Shown here one piece after another: positions 1 through 9,070 of a stretch of DNA of 64,000 nt. Made by a program: the position numbers and the translations under genes. The stretch spans positions 62,001 to 126,000 of the forward strand of contig NZ_AUCG01000022.1 of NCBI RefSeq assembly GCF_000429645.1. The letters run 5' to 3'. Position 1 is the stretch's first letter. Each line of letters begins with the position of its first letter. The notes under the pieces are model-generated. The model worked only from the letters and a program-made list of their open reading frames with translations, was not told the origin of the DNA and searched no databases. The DNA comes from Niveispirillum irakense DSM 11586. Its GTDB lineage: Bacteria > Pseudomonadota > Alphaproteobacteria > Azospirillales > Azospirillaceae.

Positions 1-2
1 AA

Positions 3-953
3 ATGCCGGTCAAACCAGCCCCCCTTCCCGGTCATGGGCCGGCTGCCAGGGCCGCGAATGTGCCAAGCACAGCTGCCAAAGCGGATGATAGTGCTGCTGA
101 CAGCGTAGCCGCGGCTGAAGATTTCTCAGCCCAGGACGCAGTCCAGCCGAGTGAGGATGAAACCAACAAGCGGATGCTGGCCCCCAAACATATAGGCCGT
201 GAGGCCACAAATGCCGAGGATGGAGCGGCACAAATTGCCGGGCAGATGGTGACCCCGTTCCAGGCGCCGCGTCCTGCCCCTGACATGGTGTCTATGGTCC
301 GCACGCCGTCGGTTGCCGACAATCTTCTCTCCCGCGCGGTGGCCGCCACTTCGGGTGGCTCTGGCAGTGAATTGTCCGCCGACAGCCATCCCGACGCCGC
401 GCTGACGACCGGCAATGGCGGTGATCTGGCCGCAACCAGCGGACAGGCGCTGGGGGATACCAAGGTACAGGGGACGGATTTCGCCCAGCATCTGCGCCAG
501 AGTACTGGCACAGGGCGAGCTGGCGCCCCACCTCCGCCGCCGCATCAGATAGCGGTCCAGGTGCAGCGCGCCGTCCAGGAAGGACAAGACCGGCTTTCCA
601 TCCAACTTCGCCCGCTGGATCTGGGGCGGATTGACGTTCAGCTTGATTTTGGGTCGGAAGGCAAGCTCCGGGCCAAGGTAACTGCCGATAGCGCCCAGAC
701 ACTAGAGCTTCTGCAAAAAGATTCGAAGTCGCTGGAGCGGTCCTTGCAGGAAGCCGGATTGGAAATGGATCAGGGCGGTTTGTCCTTCTCTCTGCGCGAT
801 CCGGGCGACCAGGCCCAGCGCGGCAATGATCGCCAGCAGGAAGAAGGTCGCTCTGGCACGAAAACTGCTTCTGTTCAGCCAGAAGATGAGACCCCGGCAA
901 GTGCTGCCTATAGACCGGTTCTGGAACCGGGACGGGTGGATGTTCGGATCTGA
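3..953 (+). CDS. fliK: Flagellar hook-length control protein FliK, C-terminal part (5' partial)
   Basis: FliK is the molecular ruler that is exported through the flagellar apparatus and switches it from hook to filament export. The reading frame is open to the window edge, so the apparent start is probably internal and the N-terminus lies outside. The first ~180 residues are low-complexity, Ala/Ser/Gly-rich, as expected for the ruler region. Residues ~185-275 match the conserved FliK C-terminal (Flg_hook) domain, with LSIQLRPLDLGRIDV followed by GKLRAKVTADSAQTLELLQ and an LSFSLRDPG segment. flgD starts 29 bp downstream, the usual alphaproteobacterial fliK-flgD order. The family assignment is secure from the C-terminal domain; the true length cannot be judged. 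Confidence 0.9.
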   Translation: MPVKPAPLPGHGPAARAANVPSTAAKADDSAADSVAAAEDFSAQDAVQPSEDETNKRMLAPKHIGREATNAEDGAAQIAGQMVTPFQAPRPAPDMVSMVRTPSVADNLLSRAVAATSGGSGSELSADSHPDAALTTGNGGDLAATSGQALGDTKVQGTDFAQHLRQSTGTGRAGAPPPPPHQIAVQVQRAVQEGQDRLSIQLRPLDLGRIDVQLDFGSEGKLRAKVTADSAQTLELLQKDSKSLERSLQEAGLEMDQGGLSFSLRDPGDQAQRGNDRQQEEGRSGTKTASVQPEDETPASAAYRPVLEPGRVDVRI

Positions 954-982
954 TCAGGCGTATAACAGGGAAGGTCACAGCC

Positions 983-1651
983 ATGTCTGTTTCCGGTATC
1001 TCCAACACCAGCAATACCCAGACGGGCAGCGGCACCGGGTCTATCAATTCCCTTGCTGATCTGTCGCAGAATTACGAAACCTTCCTGCGGCTGCTGACGG
1101 CCCAGTTGAAGAACCAGGACCCTCTCCAGCCGCAGGATTCGGCGGAGTTCACCAATCAGCTCGTCCAGTTCTCCCAGGTCGAACAGCAGATATCATCCAA
1201 CAAGAAGCTGGATGACCTGATTGCGTCGGTGAATAACGGGCAGCCCAACCAGGCGCTGGGTTACCTGGGCAAAACAGTGGAAATTCAAAGCAACGGTATC
1301 CCGCTTCAGGATGGCAGTGCCGAGATGACCGTGTCGCTGGACATGGCACCAACCGAAGCTGTGGTGGAAATCACCGATGCCAAAACCAACAAGGTTATCC
1401 GCACTCTGGCCCTGCCAAAGTCAGCCGGGACGCATGAATTGAAATGGGACGGGACGGACGACGCCGGCAAGAAGGTGGAGGACGGCACTTATGTTGCCAA
1501 CGTCAAGGCGACCGATGCGAATGGTGAAAAGCTGAACAGCGTTGTGCTGGCTTTCGGCAAGGTGACGGGCGTCGATCTGACGGCAAGCGAGCCCTACCTC
1601 ATGATCGGCAATCTTCCCATCACCATGGGGAATGTGTTGTCGATCAAATGA
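983..1651 (+). CDS. flgD: Flagellar basal-body rod modification protein FlgD (hook cap)
   Basis: FlgD forms the scaffold cap at the tip of the growing hook and is needed for assembly of FlgE. The protein has 222 residues, normal for the family. The N-terminal signature is at about residues 31-65: NYETFLRLLTAQLKNQDPL, then PQDSAEFTNQLVQFSQVEQ. A Tudor/FlgD-Ig region follows (about 85-220) with EIQSNGIPLQDG and WDGTDDAGKKVEDGTY. An AGGGAAGG Shine-Dalgarno lies about 6 nt before the ATG. It lies just behind fliK and is probably co-transcribed with it. Recognition is clear. Confidence 0.95.
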   Translation: MSVSGISNTSNTQTGSGTGSINSLADLSQNYETFLRLLTAQLKNQDPLQPQDSAEFTNQLVQFSQVEQQISSNKKLDDLIASVNNGQPNQALGYLGKTVEIQSNGIPLQDGSAEMTVSLDMAPTEAVVEITDAKTNKVIRTLALPKSAGTHELKWDGTDDAGKKVEDGTYVANVKATDANGEKLNSVVLAFGKVTGVDLTASEPYLMIGNLPITMGNVLSIK

Positions 1652-1731
1652 CCGGTTGGTCCTTCATCACTTTTTAACGGCAGGCCCTTAACGATAGAGG
1701 TAATCTTATCGTATGGGAGCGCCTTCCGATC

Positions 1732-2022
1732 ATGACGTCCTTTCCTGCCAGCGCGAGCCGCCAGCCGGAACCCACCACAGGCCGCAACCGCCCAAAGCCG
1801 GCAAAGATGACCCTGGCCGACCTTCCGCCTGCTGATACCCAGCGCTGGGTTATGCGCCGCAAGGCAGAGGTGGTGGCAGGCGTCCGTGCTGGCCTGTTGA
1901 GTGCCGAGGAAGCCTGCCGACGGTATAACCTGTCACAGGAGGAATTTTCCTCCTGGCAGAACATGGTGGAACGTCACGGGGTACGCGGCCTGCGGGTAAC
2001 CAAGCTGCAGGATTATCGCTGA
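1732..2022 (+). CDS. sciP: SciP-like DUF1153 transcriptional regulator (CtrA inhibitor family)
   Basis: This 96-residue protein matches the DUF1153/SciP family, a small helix-turn-helix protein found in alphaproteobacteria. In Caulobacter it binds CtrA and represses CtrA-activated flagellar and cell-cycle genes. Residues ~27-96 carry the family pattern: LADLPPADTQRWVMRRKAEVV, then LLSAEEACRRYNLSQEEF, then a C-terminal VERHGVRGLRVTKLQDYR. The first ~25 residues are a variable basic/proline tail, so a later start is possible although no better in-frame start is evident. Its position next to flagellar genes fits the known role. The stop codon abuts the stop of the convergent MFS gene with no gap. 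Confidence 0.85.
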   Translation: MTSFPASASRQPEPTTGRNRPKPAKMTLADLPPADTQRWVMRRKAEVVAGVRAGLLSAEEACRRYNLSQEEFSSWQNMVERHGVRGLRVTKLQDYR

Positions 2023-3315
2023 TCAATCCTGCCCCCCTGCCCGGGCCTCGTGATGCTTGCGGCCGAGGAGGTACAGCCCCACCCCAAATCCGGCCGCACT
2101 GAACGCCATGACATAATATGCTGGCGCCAAGGGGCTGAGCTGCAGCAGCAGCGTCACGGCGATCGGGGTCAGGCCGCCGAACACCGCATAAGCGACATTG
2201 TAGGAGAAGGACAGGCCCGTGAAGCGGATGGCAGCCGGAAATGCCTGGACCATCACGAAGGGCACCGCACCGACAATGCCCACGCTCAACCCGGACAATG
2301 CCGACAATGGGTAGAGCCAGGAAGGGTCTGCCGCTACGCCCGTGAAAAGCAAAAAGGCGGTTCCGCCCAGCAGCGGGCTGGCCAGCGCGAAGAAGCGCCC
2401 GCCTCCCAGCCGGTCGATACTATAGCCCGCCAACACACAGCCGATTGTCAGGAACAGGGTCGCCACGCTGTTTGCCTGCAGGGCCACGGCGGCGGTAAAT
2501 CCATAGAACTTTTGCAGGATGGAAGGGGTCATCAAGACAATGACGATGATCCCCGCCGACAAAAGCCCCGTCAGCACCATGGACAGGATAATTGCTGCCC
2601 GATGGTCGCGCGCCACGATGCGTAATGGCAATTCGGCTGATAATTCCTTACGTTGCTGCAGGGAGCGGAAGACGGGTGTCTCCTCCAGCCAGCGCCGCAG
2701 ATAAACCGAGAACAGGCCGAATATTCCGCCGGCCAGGAACGGGATGCGCCATGCCCAATCCAGCACTTCCTGTGGGGTGAAGATCAGGTTCAGGCCGGTC
2801 GCCATCAGGGAGCCCAGCAGGATGCCCAGGGTCAAGCCGGCCGTAACCGTGCCGCAAGCCAGACCGATCCGGTTGGCCGGGACATGTTCGGACACGAAGA
2901 CCCAGGCGCCCGGCACCTCGCCGCCAATCGCCGCACCCTGTAGAACGCGCAGCAGAAGCAGCAATATCGGCGCCGCCAGACCGATATTGGCATAGGTGGG
3001 CAGCATGCCCATCCCCAGGGTGGAGAGCGCCATCAGCAGGATGGAAAAGGTGAACATGCGCTTGCGACCCAGCCGGTCACCGAAATGGGCCATGACAATC
3101 CCACCCAGCGGTCGTGCCAGATACCCCGCTGCGAACACCCCGAAGGTCTGAAGCTGCTTCATCCAATCCGGCAGTTCAGGCGGAAAGAACAGCGCACCGA
3201 CAACCGTGGCGAAATAGACGAAAATAATGAAATCATAAAATTCCAGCGCACCCCCAAGGGCCGCCAGCGACAAGGTGCGGGCGTCCTGCCGGGACATCCC
3301 CTGCGATGATCTCAT
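2023..3315 (-). CDS. MFS transporter, metabolite:H+ symporter type (ProP/ShiA-like)
   Basis: A 430-residue inner-membrane transporter with about 12 hydrophobic segments. The N-terminal segment LGGALEFYDFIIFVYFATVVGA and the loop GDRLGRKRMF (MFS motif A) are typical of the metabolite:H+ symporter branch, which includes ProP, ShiA, KgtP and citrate carriers. A central GAAIGGEVPGAWVFVSEH segment and a late motif-A-like DRLGGGRF repeat are also visible. The substrate cannot be read from the sequence; a carboxylate or betaine is possible. The start at 3315 gives the full first helix; a second ATG lies six codons later. It appears monocistronic, convergent with sciP and divergent from mntP. Confidence 0.85.
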   Translation of the reverse strand: MRSSQGMSRQDARTLSLAALGGALEFYDFIIFVYFATVVGALFFPPELPDWMKQLQTFGVFAAGYLARPLGGIVMAHFGDRLGRKRMFTFSILLMALSTLGMGMLPTYANIGLAAPILLLLLRVLQGAAIGGEVPGAWVFVSEHVPANRIGLACGTVTAGLTLGILLGSLMATGLNLIFTPQEVLDWAWRIPFLAGGIFGLFSVYLRRWLEETPVFRSLQQRKELSAELPLRIVARDHRAAIILSMVLTGLLSAGIIVIVLMTPSILQKFYGFTAAVALQANSVATLFLTIGCVLAGYSIDRLGGGRFFALASPLLGGTAFLLFTGVAADPSWLYPLSALSGLSVGIVGAVPFVMVQAFPAAIRFTGLSFSYNVAYAVFGGLTPIAVTLLLQLSPLAPAYYVMAFSAAGFGVGLYLLGRKHHEARAGGQD

Positions 3316-3525
3316 GGGCCGATCCGCCCCTTTCCGATGCGTCCTGTCGGCCGATGCGGCCGGTAAATAATTGTGACGGATACAATCTTGCCCTCATCCG
3401 GGCAAGGGGATGCGGGAACTTTCCTTCGCATGATGCTTCAGGACAGGATCTGCCTGGTCTTGCACCTTCGCTTCCAGAAAGAGTTGCAGGAAAAATCATG
3501 GGGATTTAAAACCTATATTCCTTAC
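3316..3525. other. Intergenic region between the MFS gene and the mntP leader
   Basis: About 210 bp with no convincing gene; frames here are short or overlap the flanks. It must contain the leftward promoter of the MFS transporter. A run of AT-rich sequence (about 3500-3525) leads into the promoter-like sequence in front of the mntP riboswitch. I see no repeat or clear operator. Confidence 0.5.
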
Positions 3526-3554
3526 TTGACGCAGCGCAGCATCCGGTTTATCCA
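3526..3554 (+). promoter_or_regulatory. Candidate sigma70-type promoter of the mntP leader
   Basis: TTGACG (3526-3531), a 17-nt spacer, then TATCCA (3549-3554). The -35 is good and the -10 is weak. The predicted start near 3560 coincides with the first base of the riboswitch P1 stem, which supports the call. Confidence 0.4.
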
Positions 3555-3560
3555 GCCGCC

Positions 3561-3676
3561 CGTTGGGGAGTAGCTTCCGGCGCCTGACCGGGATCGTGTC
3601 AACATACTTGTCTCTTATGGCTTCAAGGGACATGGCACGGTCAGCAGTTCTTGTGATCTGCCTAGCAAGACCAGCG
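3561..3676 (+). ncRNA. yybP-ykoY (Mn2+) riboswitch upstream of mntP
   Basis: The conserved elements of the manganese riboswitch are present in order. GGGGAGTAGC is at 3565-3574, GTCAACATACTTG is at 3597-3609, and AGCAAGACC is at 3664-3672. The ends pair as a perfect P1 stem (CGTTGG at 3561-3566 with CCAGCG at 3671-3676, one G-U). Members of this class bind Mn2+ and induce efflux genes. A GC hairpin follows at 3685-3703 (CGTCCG/CGGACG) and may be part of the expression platform; no clear U-tract follows it, so control may be translational. The neighbour being mntP makes the assignment strong. Confidence 0.9.
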
Positions 3677-3743
3677 TGCTTCATCGTCCGTACCGGCCGG
3701 ACGTGTGAGGGCGCTGTTTTTGTGTGTCCGGCGGATATTTGTG

Positions 3744-4316
3744 ATGACCCCCGCATCCATCGCCATCCTGTCGCTCAGCATGTCCGCTGATGCCTTCGCC
3801 GCTGCCATCGGGCGTGGCGCGGTGCAAAAACCCAAATTCGCTGCCGCCGTTAAAGGCGGCCTTGTCTTCGGGATTATTGAAGCGATTACGCCACTGGTTG
3901 GTTGGTCCCTGGGCTTGATCGCCGCCGATCTGGTGGAAGAGGTCGATCACTGGATCGCCTTCTGCCTGCTGGTCATTGTCGGGGGCCGTATGGTGTGGGA
4001 AGCCGCCACCCGGGGAGAAGAGGAAGAGGACCAGCCAAGTGGAAAACGCGGCATCCTGGCCCTGATCGCCACTGCCGTGGGTACCAGCATTGATGCCGCT
4101 GCCGTTGGTGTTGGCCTTGCCTTCCTGGAGGTTGATATCCTGGTCATCGCCCTTTCCATCGGTTTCGCCACCTTCATCATGGCCACCACCGGTATGATGA
4201 TCGGTCGCATGGTCGGGGTGCGCTTTGGCAGTGTGGTAGAAATTTTGGGGGGCGTTGCCCTGATCGGTCTTGGGACTATGATCCTCATTGAGCATCTGGG
4301 GTTGATGGCTGGCTGA
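3744..4316 (+). CDS. mntP: Manganese efflux pump MntP
   Basis: A 190-residue inner-membrane protein of the MntP (DUF204) family that exports Mn2+. It has six hydrophobic segments in two homologous halves. Each half has the family's conserved acidic motif: SMSADAFAAAIGRG near the start and GTSIDAAAVGVG in the middle. The ATG at 3744 gives the usual MntP N-terminus. An upstream in-frame ATG at 3705 would add 13 residues that overlap the likely expression platform, so I prefer the later start. Expression is probably induced by Mn2+ through the riboswitch at 3561-3676. The gene appears monocistronic. Confidence 0.93.
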   Translation: MTPASIAILSLSMSADAFAAAIGRGAVQKPKFAAAVKGGLVFGIIEAITPLVGWSLGLIAADLVEEVDHWIAFCLLVIVGGRMVWEAATRGEEEEDQPSGKRGILALIATAVGTSIDAAAVGVGLAFLEVDILVIALSIGFATFIMATTGMMIGRMVGVRFGSVVEILGGVALIGLGTMILIEHLGLMAG

Positions 4317-4436
4317 CCGGGATTGAGACCGCCGGGACGGAAAATTCCCCTGTCATGCCTGTCGGGCCAGCGGGTAAGCTCTCCCCCATCACCGGTAATC
4401 ATCCGGGACGGGGAAAATCCGCAAGGGATTGCAGGC

Positions 4437-5942
4437 ATGAGCGATCATATCCTGGCCATCGACCAGGGCACGACCGGCACAACCGTCATCATCTTCGACC
4501 GGGAAACCCATATTGCCGGTCGCGCCTATGCGGAATTCCCCCAATATTATCCGCAGGCCGGCTGGGTGGAACATGATGGGCTGGAAATCTGGCGGGTAAC
4601 GCTGGAAACAGTGGCCCAGGCCCTGCGCGCCGCCAAGCTGCGGCCAGAATCACTCCGGGCCATCGGCATTACCAACCAGCGCGAAACCGTGATGGCCTGG
4701 AATCGCCACACGGGACAGCCGGTTCACCGCGCCATTGTTTGGCAGGACCGGCGCACGGCGGCCTTTTGCGATACGTTGCGCGCAGACCCCGCCATTACCG
4801 CCATGATCCGGGAAAAGACGGGGCTTGTCGTCGATCCCTATTTTTCCGCCACAAAAATGCGCTGGCTGCTGGAGAATGTGCCTGGCCTGCGCGAGGGCGC
4901 GGAAAAGGGAGACATCCTGTTCGGCACCATTGATAGCTGGCTGATCTGGAACCTGACCGGCGGCGCCCTTCATGTGACCGATCCATCCAACGCCGCCCGC
5001 ACCCAGCTCTTCGATATCCATACTGGCTGCTGGGATGATACGTTGTTGGCGATGATGGGCGTGCCGGCCTGTGCCCTGCCCCAAATCGCCAGTTCTTCCG
5101 GCATCCTGGGTTATACAGTGGAATCGGGCTTTTTAGGCGTTGCCGGCATTCCCATCGCCGGGGTGGCGGGGGATCAGCAGGCGGCTTTGTTCGGCCAAGC
5201 CTGCCACGGGCCGGGTCTGGCGAAGAATACCTATGGCACCGGCTCCTTCCTGCTGATGCATACGGGGACACAGACCCTGCGCGATCCGGGGCCGCTTTTG
5301 TCGACCGTGGCCTGGCGGATTGGGGATCAGCCGCTGGAACATGCGCTGGAAGGCGCGATCTTTGTGACCGGTGCGGCCGTGCAATGGCTGCGCGACGGGC
5401 TGGGGCTGATCGCCTCGGCAGCGGAAACAGAGGCGCTGGCCCGTTCGCTTTCCGATAATGATGGCGTCTATTTCGTCCCTGCCCTGACCGGCCTGGGGGC
5501 CCCGCACTGGGATCCATATGCCCGCGGCATGATTGCCGGGCTGACGCGCGGCACCAGTCGGGCCCATCTGGCCCGCGCCGCCTTGGAGGCCATGGCCTAT
5601 CAGACCCGCGATGTCGTGCGCGCGATTGAGGCCCAGACCGGCATCGCCCTGACGGAGCTGCGGGCCGATGGTGGGGCGGTGGGCAATGATTTTCTGATGC
5701 AGTTCCAGGCCGATCTGCTGGATGTCCCGGTAGAGGTGCCGCAGATCGCGGAGACGACGGCGCTGGGCGCCGCTTATCTGGCTGGGCTGGCCACCGGCTT
5801 CTGGCAAAGCCGGGCGGAAATCCGCAGCACCTGGAAGCTTGCCAAACGGTTTGAACCTAGCATGGCGCCAGCCGAACGTGACCGGCTTTACCAACGCTGG
5901 ACCCGTGCGCTGGAACAGGCACGCGGCTGGGCGCTGGATTGA
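4437..5942 (+). CDS. glpK: Glycerol kinase GlpK
   Basis: Phosphorylates glycerol with ATP to sn-glycerol 3-phosphate in the cytoplasm. The 501-residue protein fits the family length. It shows the FGGY-kinase phosphate motif DQGTTGTTVIIFD (residues ~8-20), NQRETVMAWNRHTG, the block VWQDRRTA, and the C-terminal GGAVGNDFLMQFQADLL plus TALGAAYLAGL. The ATG at 4437 (MSDHILAIDQG) is chosen because it begins directly at the conserved N-terminus; the frame is open further upstream but those residues are unlike the family. The stop overlaps the start of glpD by one base, so the two are translationally coupled. No glpF or glpR is in the window. Confidence 0.96.
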   Translation: MSDHILAIDQGTTGTTVIIFDRETHIAGRAYAEFPQYYPQAGWVEHDGLEIWRVTLETVAQALRAAKLRPESLRAIGITNQRETVMAWNRHTGQPVHRAIVWQDRRTAAFCDTLRADPAITAMIREKTGLVVDPYFSATKMRWLLENVPGLREGAEKGDILFGTIDSWLIWNLTGGALHVTDPSNAARTQLFDIHTGCWDDTLLAMMGVPACALPQIASSSGILGYTVESGFLGVAGIPIAGVAGDQQAALFGQACHGPGLAKNTYGTGSFLLMHTGTQTLRDPGPLLSTVAWRIGDQPLEHALEGAIFVTGAAVQWLRDGLGLIASAAETEALARSLSDNDGVYFVPALTGLGAPHWDPYARGMIAGLTRGTSRAHLARAALEAMAYQTRDVVRAIEAQTGIALTELRADGGAVGNDFLMQFQADLLDVPVEVPQIAETTALGAAYLAGLATGFWQSRAEIRSTWKLAKRFEPSMAPAERDRLYQRWTRALEQARGWALD

Positions 5943-7534
5943 TGGAAAGAACCGCACGGGATGAAAGCATGAAGCTGCTGGATCGCGCCACCGGGCTGGA
6001 CCGGCTGGAAAAGACAGCGGAATGGGACCTGCTGGTGATTGGCGGCGGCGCCACCGGGTTGGGGATTGCCCTGGATGCAGCGGCACGCGGCTATCGTACC
6101 CTGCTGCTGGAGGGGCATGATTTCGCCAAGGGTACCTCCTCCCGCTCTACCAAGCTGGTCCATGGCGGGGTGCGCTATCTGGCGCAGGGCAATATCCATC
6201 TGGTGCGCCATGCCCTGCATGAGCGGGGGCGCCTGCTGGGCAATGCGCCGCAGGTCACGCACCGCCAGGGCTTCATCGTTCCCTGCTATCGCTGGTGGGA
6301 ACTGGGTTTCTATGGCGTGGGGCTGCTGGCATACGATCTGCTGGCCGGGCGGCTGGGGTTGGGCCGGTCCCGCCTTCTGTCCAAGGCGGCGGTCAAGCAG
6401 CGCCTGCCCACCATCAATGACCAGGGGCTGTGCGGGGGCATCCTTTATTATGATGGGCAGTTCGATGATAGCCGGCTGGCGCTGGCCATCGCCCAAAGTG
6501 CAGCCGCCCAAGGCGCCACCCTGCTGAACTATCTGCGGGTGACCGGTCTGGTGAAGCGGGACGGCAAGGTGAAAGGCGCCCATGCCACCGATATGGAAAG
6601 TGGGCGCACCTATGAAATCCAAGCCCGCGCCGTGATCAATGCCACCGGCATTTTCACTGACGATATTCGCCATATGGACCGGCCAGACCAACCGGATGGC
6701 TTGTCCCTGTCCCAGGGCGTGCATCTGGTGCTGGACCGGTCTTTCCTGGCGGGCGACGATGCCATCCTGATCCCGAAAACCAGGGATGGCCGCGTGCTGT
6801 TCATCCTGCCCTGGCTGGGGCGCACGCTGGTGGGCACCACGGATACGGCGATTGACGTCGCCAGCCTGGAGCCCAAGGCCCAGGAACAGGAAATCGACTT
6901 TCTGCTGGCCCATGCCGCCCATTATCTGCGTCGGGCGCCGGTGAGGGCCGATATCCTGTCCATCTTCACCGGTATAAGGCCGCTGGTGCGCAGCAGCGAT
7001 GAACAGGCGACCGCAGCACTGGCGCGCGACCATACGCTGCTGATCGCGGAAAGCGGGCTGGTCACTATTACGGGCGGCAAGTGGACAACATATCGGGAAA
7101 TGGCGGAACAGACGGTGGATGCCGCCGCTGCCATTGCCGGTCTGGCATCCGTCCCCTGCCCGACCCAACCGCTGCACCTGCATGGCTGGGTGGATAAGGC
7201 CGATCCCGCCGATCCCCTGGGCGCTTATGGCGCGGACGCAGACGCCGTGCGCGCCGTTCTGGCCGAACAGCCCGGTTGGGCGCAGCCAATGCACCCCAAC
7301 CTGCCTTATGCGCTGGGGGAGGCCGCCTATGCGGCACGGCACCTGATGGCCCGGACGGTGGAAGATGTATTGTCCCGCCGGACCCGCGCCCTGCTGCTGG
7401 ATGCCAGGGCAGCGGCGGAGGCTGCACCGGCGGTCGCCACCATCCTGGCTGCCGAATTGGGAAGGGACACTGAATGGATTGCGGATCAAGTGGCAGACTT
7501 CCGCCAATTGGCGGCGAATAGCCTGCCCTCCTGA
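5942..7534 (+). CDS. glpD: Aerobic glycerol-3-phosphate dehydrogenase GlpD
   Basis: FAD enzyme that oxidises sn-glycerol 3-phosphate to dihydroxyacetone phosphate and passes electrons to quinone at the inner membrane. About 530 residues, typical of GlpD. The N-terminal dinucleotide fold is LVIGGGATGLGIALDAAARG, followed by the family signature GTSSRSTKLVHGGVRYL. Later blocks include GRTLVGTTDTA, FTGIRPLVR and TGGKWTTYREMAE. The ATG at 5942 lies in TGATG, overlapping the glpK stop; a TTG three bases earlier and an ATG at 5969 are alternatives. With glpK it forms a two-gene glycerol catabolic operon. Confidence 0.96.
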   Translation: MERTARDESMKLLDRATGLDRLEKTAEWDLLVIGGGATGLGIALDAAARGYRTLLLEGHDFAKGTSSRSTKLVHGGVRYLAQGNIHLVRHALHERGRLLGNAPQVTHRQGFIVPCYRWWELGFYGVGLLAYDLLAGRLGLGRSRLLSKAAVKQRLPTINDQGLCGGILYYDGQFDDSRLALAIAQSAAAQGATLLNYLRVTGLVKRDGKVKGAHATDMESGRTYEIQARAVINATGIFTDDIRHMDRPDQPDGLSLSQGVHLVLDRSFLAGDDAILIPKTRDGRVLFILPWLGRTLVGTTDTAIDVASLEPKAQEQEIDFLLAHAAHYLRRAPVRADILSIFTGIRPLVRSSDEQATAALARDHTLLIAESGLVTITGGKWTTYREMAEQTVDAAAAIAGLASVPCPTQPLHLHGWVDKADPADPLGAYGADADAVRAVLAEQPGWAQPMHPNLPYALGEAAYAARHLMARTVEDVLSRRTRALLLDARAAAEAAPAVATILAAELGRDTEWIADQVADFRQLAANSLPS

Positions 7535-7543
7535 CCCCTGCCC

Positions 7544-8962
7544 TTATTTGCCGCGCGCCGAACAGGGCCGGTTGTCCGGACCGTTCTTGCCATCGCATTT
7601 CCGCGTCGGCAGCAGCGGCTCGCGGCTCTCCTCCAACCGATTGCGCCCATCCTGGCCGCGCACGATGGCAAACGCATCATAGAGGTTGCCGGTGGCGGTA
7701 TAAGCCCGCACGGCCAGACGATCGGCACTGACATCAACCATCTGGTAAAGCTCGGTATTTTCTGCCACCCGAACCGGCTGGGTGCTGGCACGGTCGTTCA
7801 GCCCATACATTTTGGAACCGACGACGGAAACCATATAGACAGGACCAATGGGGCTTCCGGCCTTGGTGGCGGCATGGGAAGCAGCCGCCCCGTCGGGATG
7901 GGAGATGCGGCTATAGCAATGATCATGGCCTTGCAGCACCAGATCGACCTTGTATTTGCTGAAGATCGGCGTCCAGGTGCTTTTCACCGGTTCGATATCG
8001 TCCGGGCGGGCGCAGGTATAGGCGGGCTGATGCATGACGATGATGTTCCAGCGCGCCTTGCTGGCGGCCAGGGTCTGTTCCAGCCAGCGCGTCTGATCCT
8101 CCAGCGTCCCCAGATCAATGGCGGATGTGCCGTCCAGCACGACGAAACGCACATCCTGATAATCCACGAAATAGGTCGTGCGCTTCACCGACGGCGCGCC
8201 GTTGCCGGGCAGGGTATAATGCGCCCACAAGGTGCTGAGGACCCGGCTTTCCTTGCCGTCCGGCGTGGTAGCATCCTGATATTCATGGTTACCGGCGGCG
8301 ACAAGCTGCGGGATCATCCGGAAAGCGGGTCCCCCGGCTTCCGCCCATTCCCCATATTCATCATCATGGGCCTTCTTCTCCCGCTGGGAGACCTGATCCC
8401 CGGCATGGACGGCCAGCGCCACAGGGCCGGCGGCCTGGAAAGCGGACCGGATCACGCGGGAACCGATCTCCAGAATATCGTCCTGGGTGTCGCCGAAATA
8501 AACGAAGCGGAATGGTGCCGGCTGGCTGGCGGCCGTGGTGAAGGGGACCCACTCGCTCCACCCATCCACGCCCTTGACGCGATAGACATAGCGGGTGGCC
8601 GGCGACAGGCCGGTAAAGGTGACATGATGGTGATGCGCCGCACCATTTTCCGCCGTCACCGTCTCCGTCGTGCCTGTCACGCGGCGGGCACCATGGGCCA
8701 GCAGGGGGCCGTCAATATCCTGTACGATTTCGGCCACGGCTTCCGTCTGGCGTGTATCGGTGCGCCAGGCAACGCCCATCTCGGTCGCGGCATTGGCCCC
8801 CGGCGCCAGGACAATCCGATCAGCCCAGCCCTTCGGCGCATAACGTCCGCCGGGTGCTGGCGCTGCGGCCTTCGTCGCGGCGGCCTGGGCGGGCACTATC
8901 GACAATGCAATGAGGGAGGTTGCCAGGCCACAGAAGGCAAGCGTCACGATTTTGCGCATCAC
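7544..8962 (-). CDS. Secreted purple-acid-phosphatase-like metallophosphoesterase
   Basis: A 472-residue exported phosphoesterase. Residues 1-28 are a Sec signal peptide (MMRKIVTLAFCGLATSLIAL, then AQA/A). An N-terminal fibronectin-III-like purple acid phosphatase domain follows (about 45-145, ending with LSPATRYVYRVKG). The calcineurin-like metallophosphatase domain has all five metal blocks: FGDTQDD, HAGDQVSQ, AAGNHEYQ, MHQPAY and QGHDHCYSR. The family hydrolyses phosphomonoesters, but the substrate here is unknown. The gene is convergent with glpD, ten bp from its stop. No Pho box was recognised. Confidence 0.85.
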   Translation of the reverse strand: MMRKIVTLAFCGLATSLIALSIVPAQAAATKAAAPAPGGRYAPKGWADRIVLAPGANAATEMGVAWRTDTRQTEAVAEIVQDIDGPLLAHGARRVTGTTETVTAENGAAHHHHVTFTGLSPATRYVYRVKGVDGWSEWVPFTTAASQPAPFRFVYFGDTQDDILEIGSRVIRSAFQAAGPVALAVHAGDQVSQREKKAHDDEYGEWAEAGGPAFRMIPQLVAAGNHEYQDATTPDGKESRVLSTLWAHYTLPGNGAPSVKRTTYFVDYQDVRFVVLDGTSAIDLGTLEDQTRWLEQTLAASKARWNIIVMHQPAYTCARPDDIEPVKSTWTPIFSKYKVDLVLQGHDHCYSRISHPDGAAASHAATKAGSPIGPVYMVSVVGSKMYGLNDRASTQPVRVAENTELYQMVDVSADRLAVRAYTATGNLYDAFAIVRGQDGRNRLEESREPLLPTRKCDGKNGPDNRPCSARGK

Positions 8963-9070
8963 ATGATACCCACTTAACGGAAAGACCTGTGTGGGTTAAG
9001 CCGCCCTCATGTCATTTTCATTAAGGGGAGATGACAATTTGCGCGCCCTGCCCGCCGGGGCGCGCCTTGG

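Noticed and set aside
1672..1695. TTAAC repeats before sciP as CtrA binding sites
   Set aside because: The two half-sites are ten bases apart instead of the seven of the CtrA consensus, so the evidence is too weak.
5888..7507. Long open frame (539 codons) on the minus strand opposite glpD
   Set aside because: It is antisense to a clear GlpD gene and its translation is repetitive, Gln/Gly/His-rich shadow sequence typical of GC-rich coding DNA.
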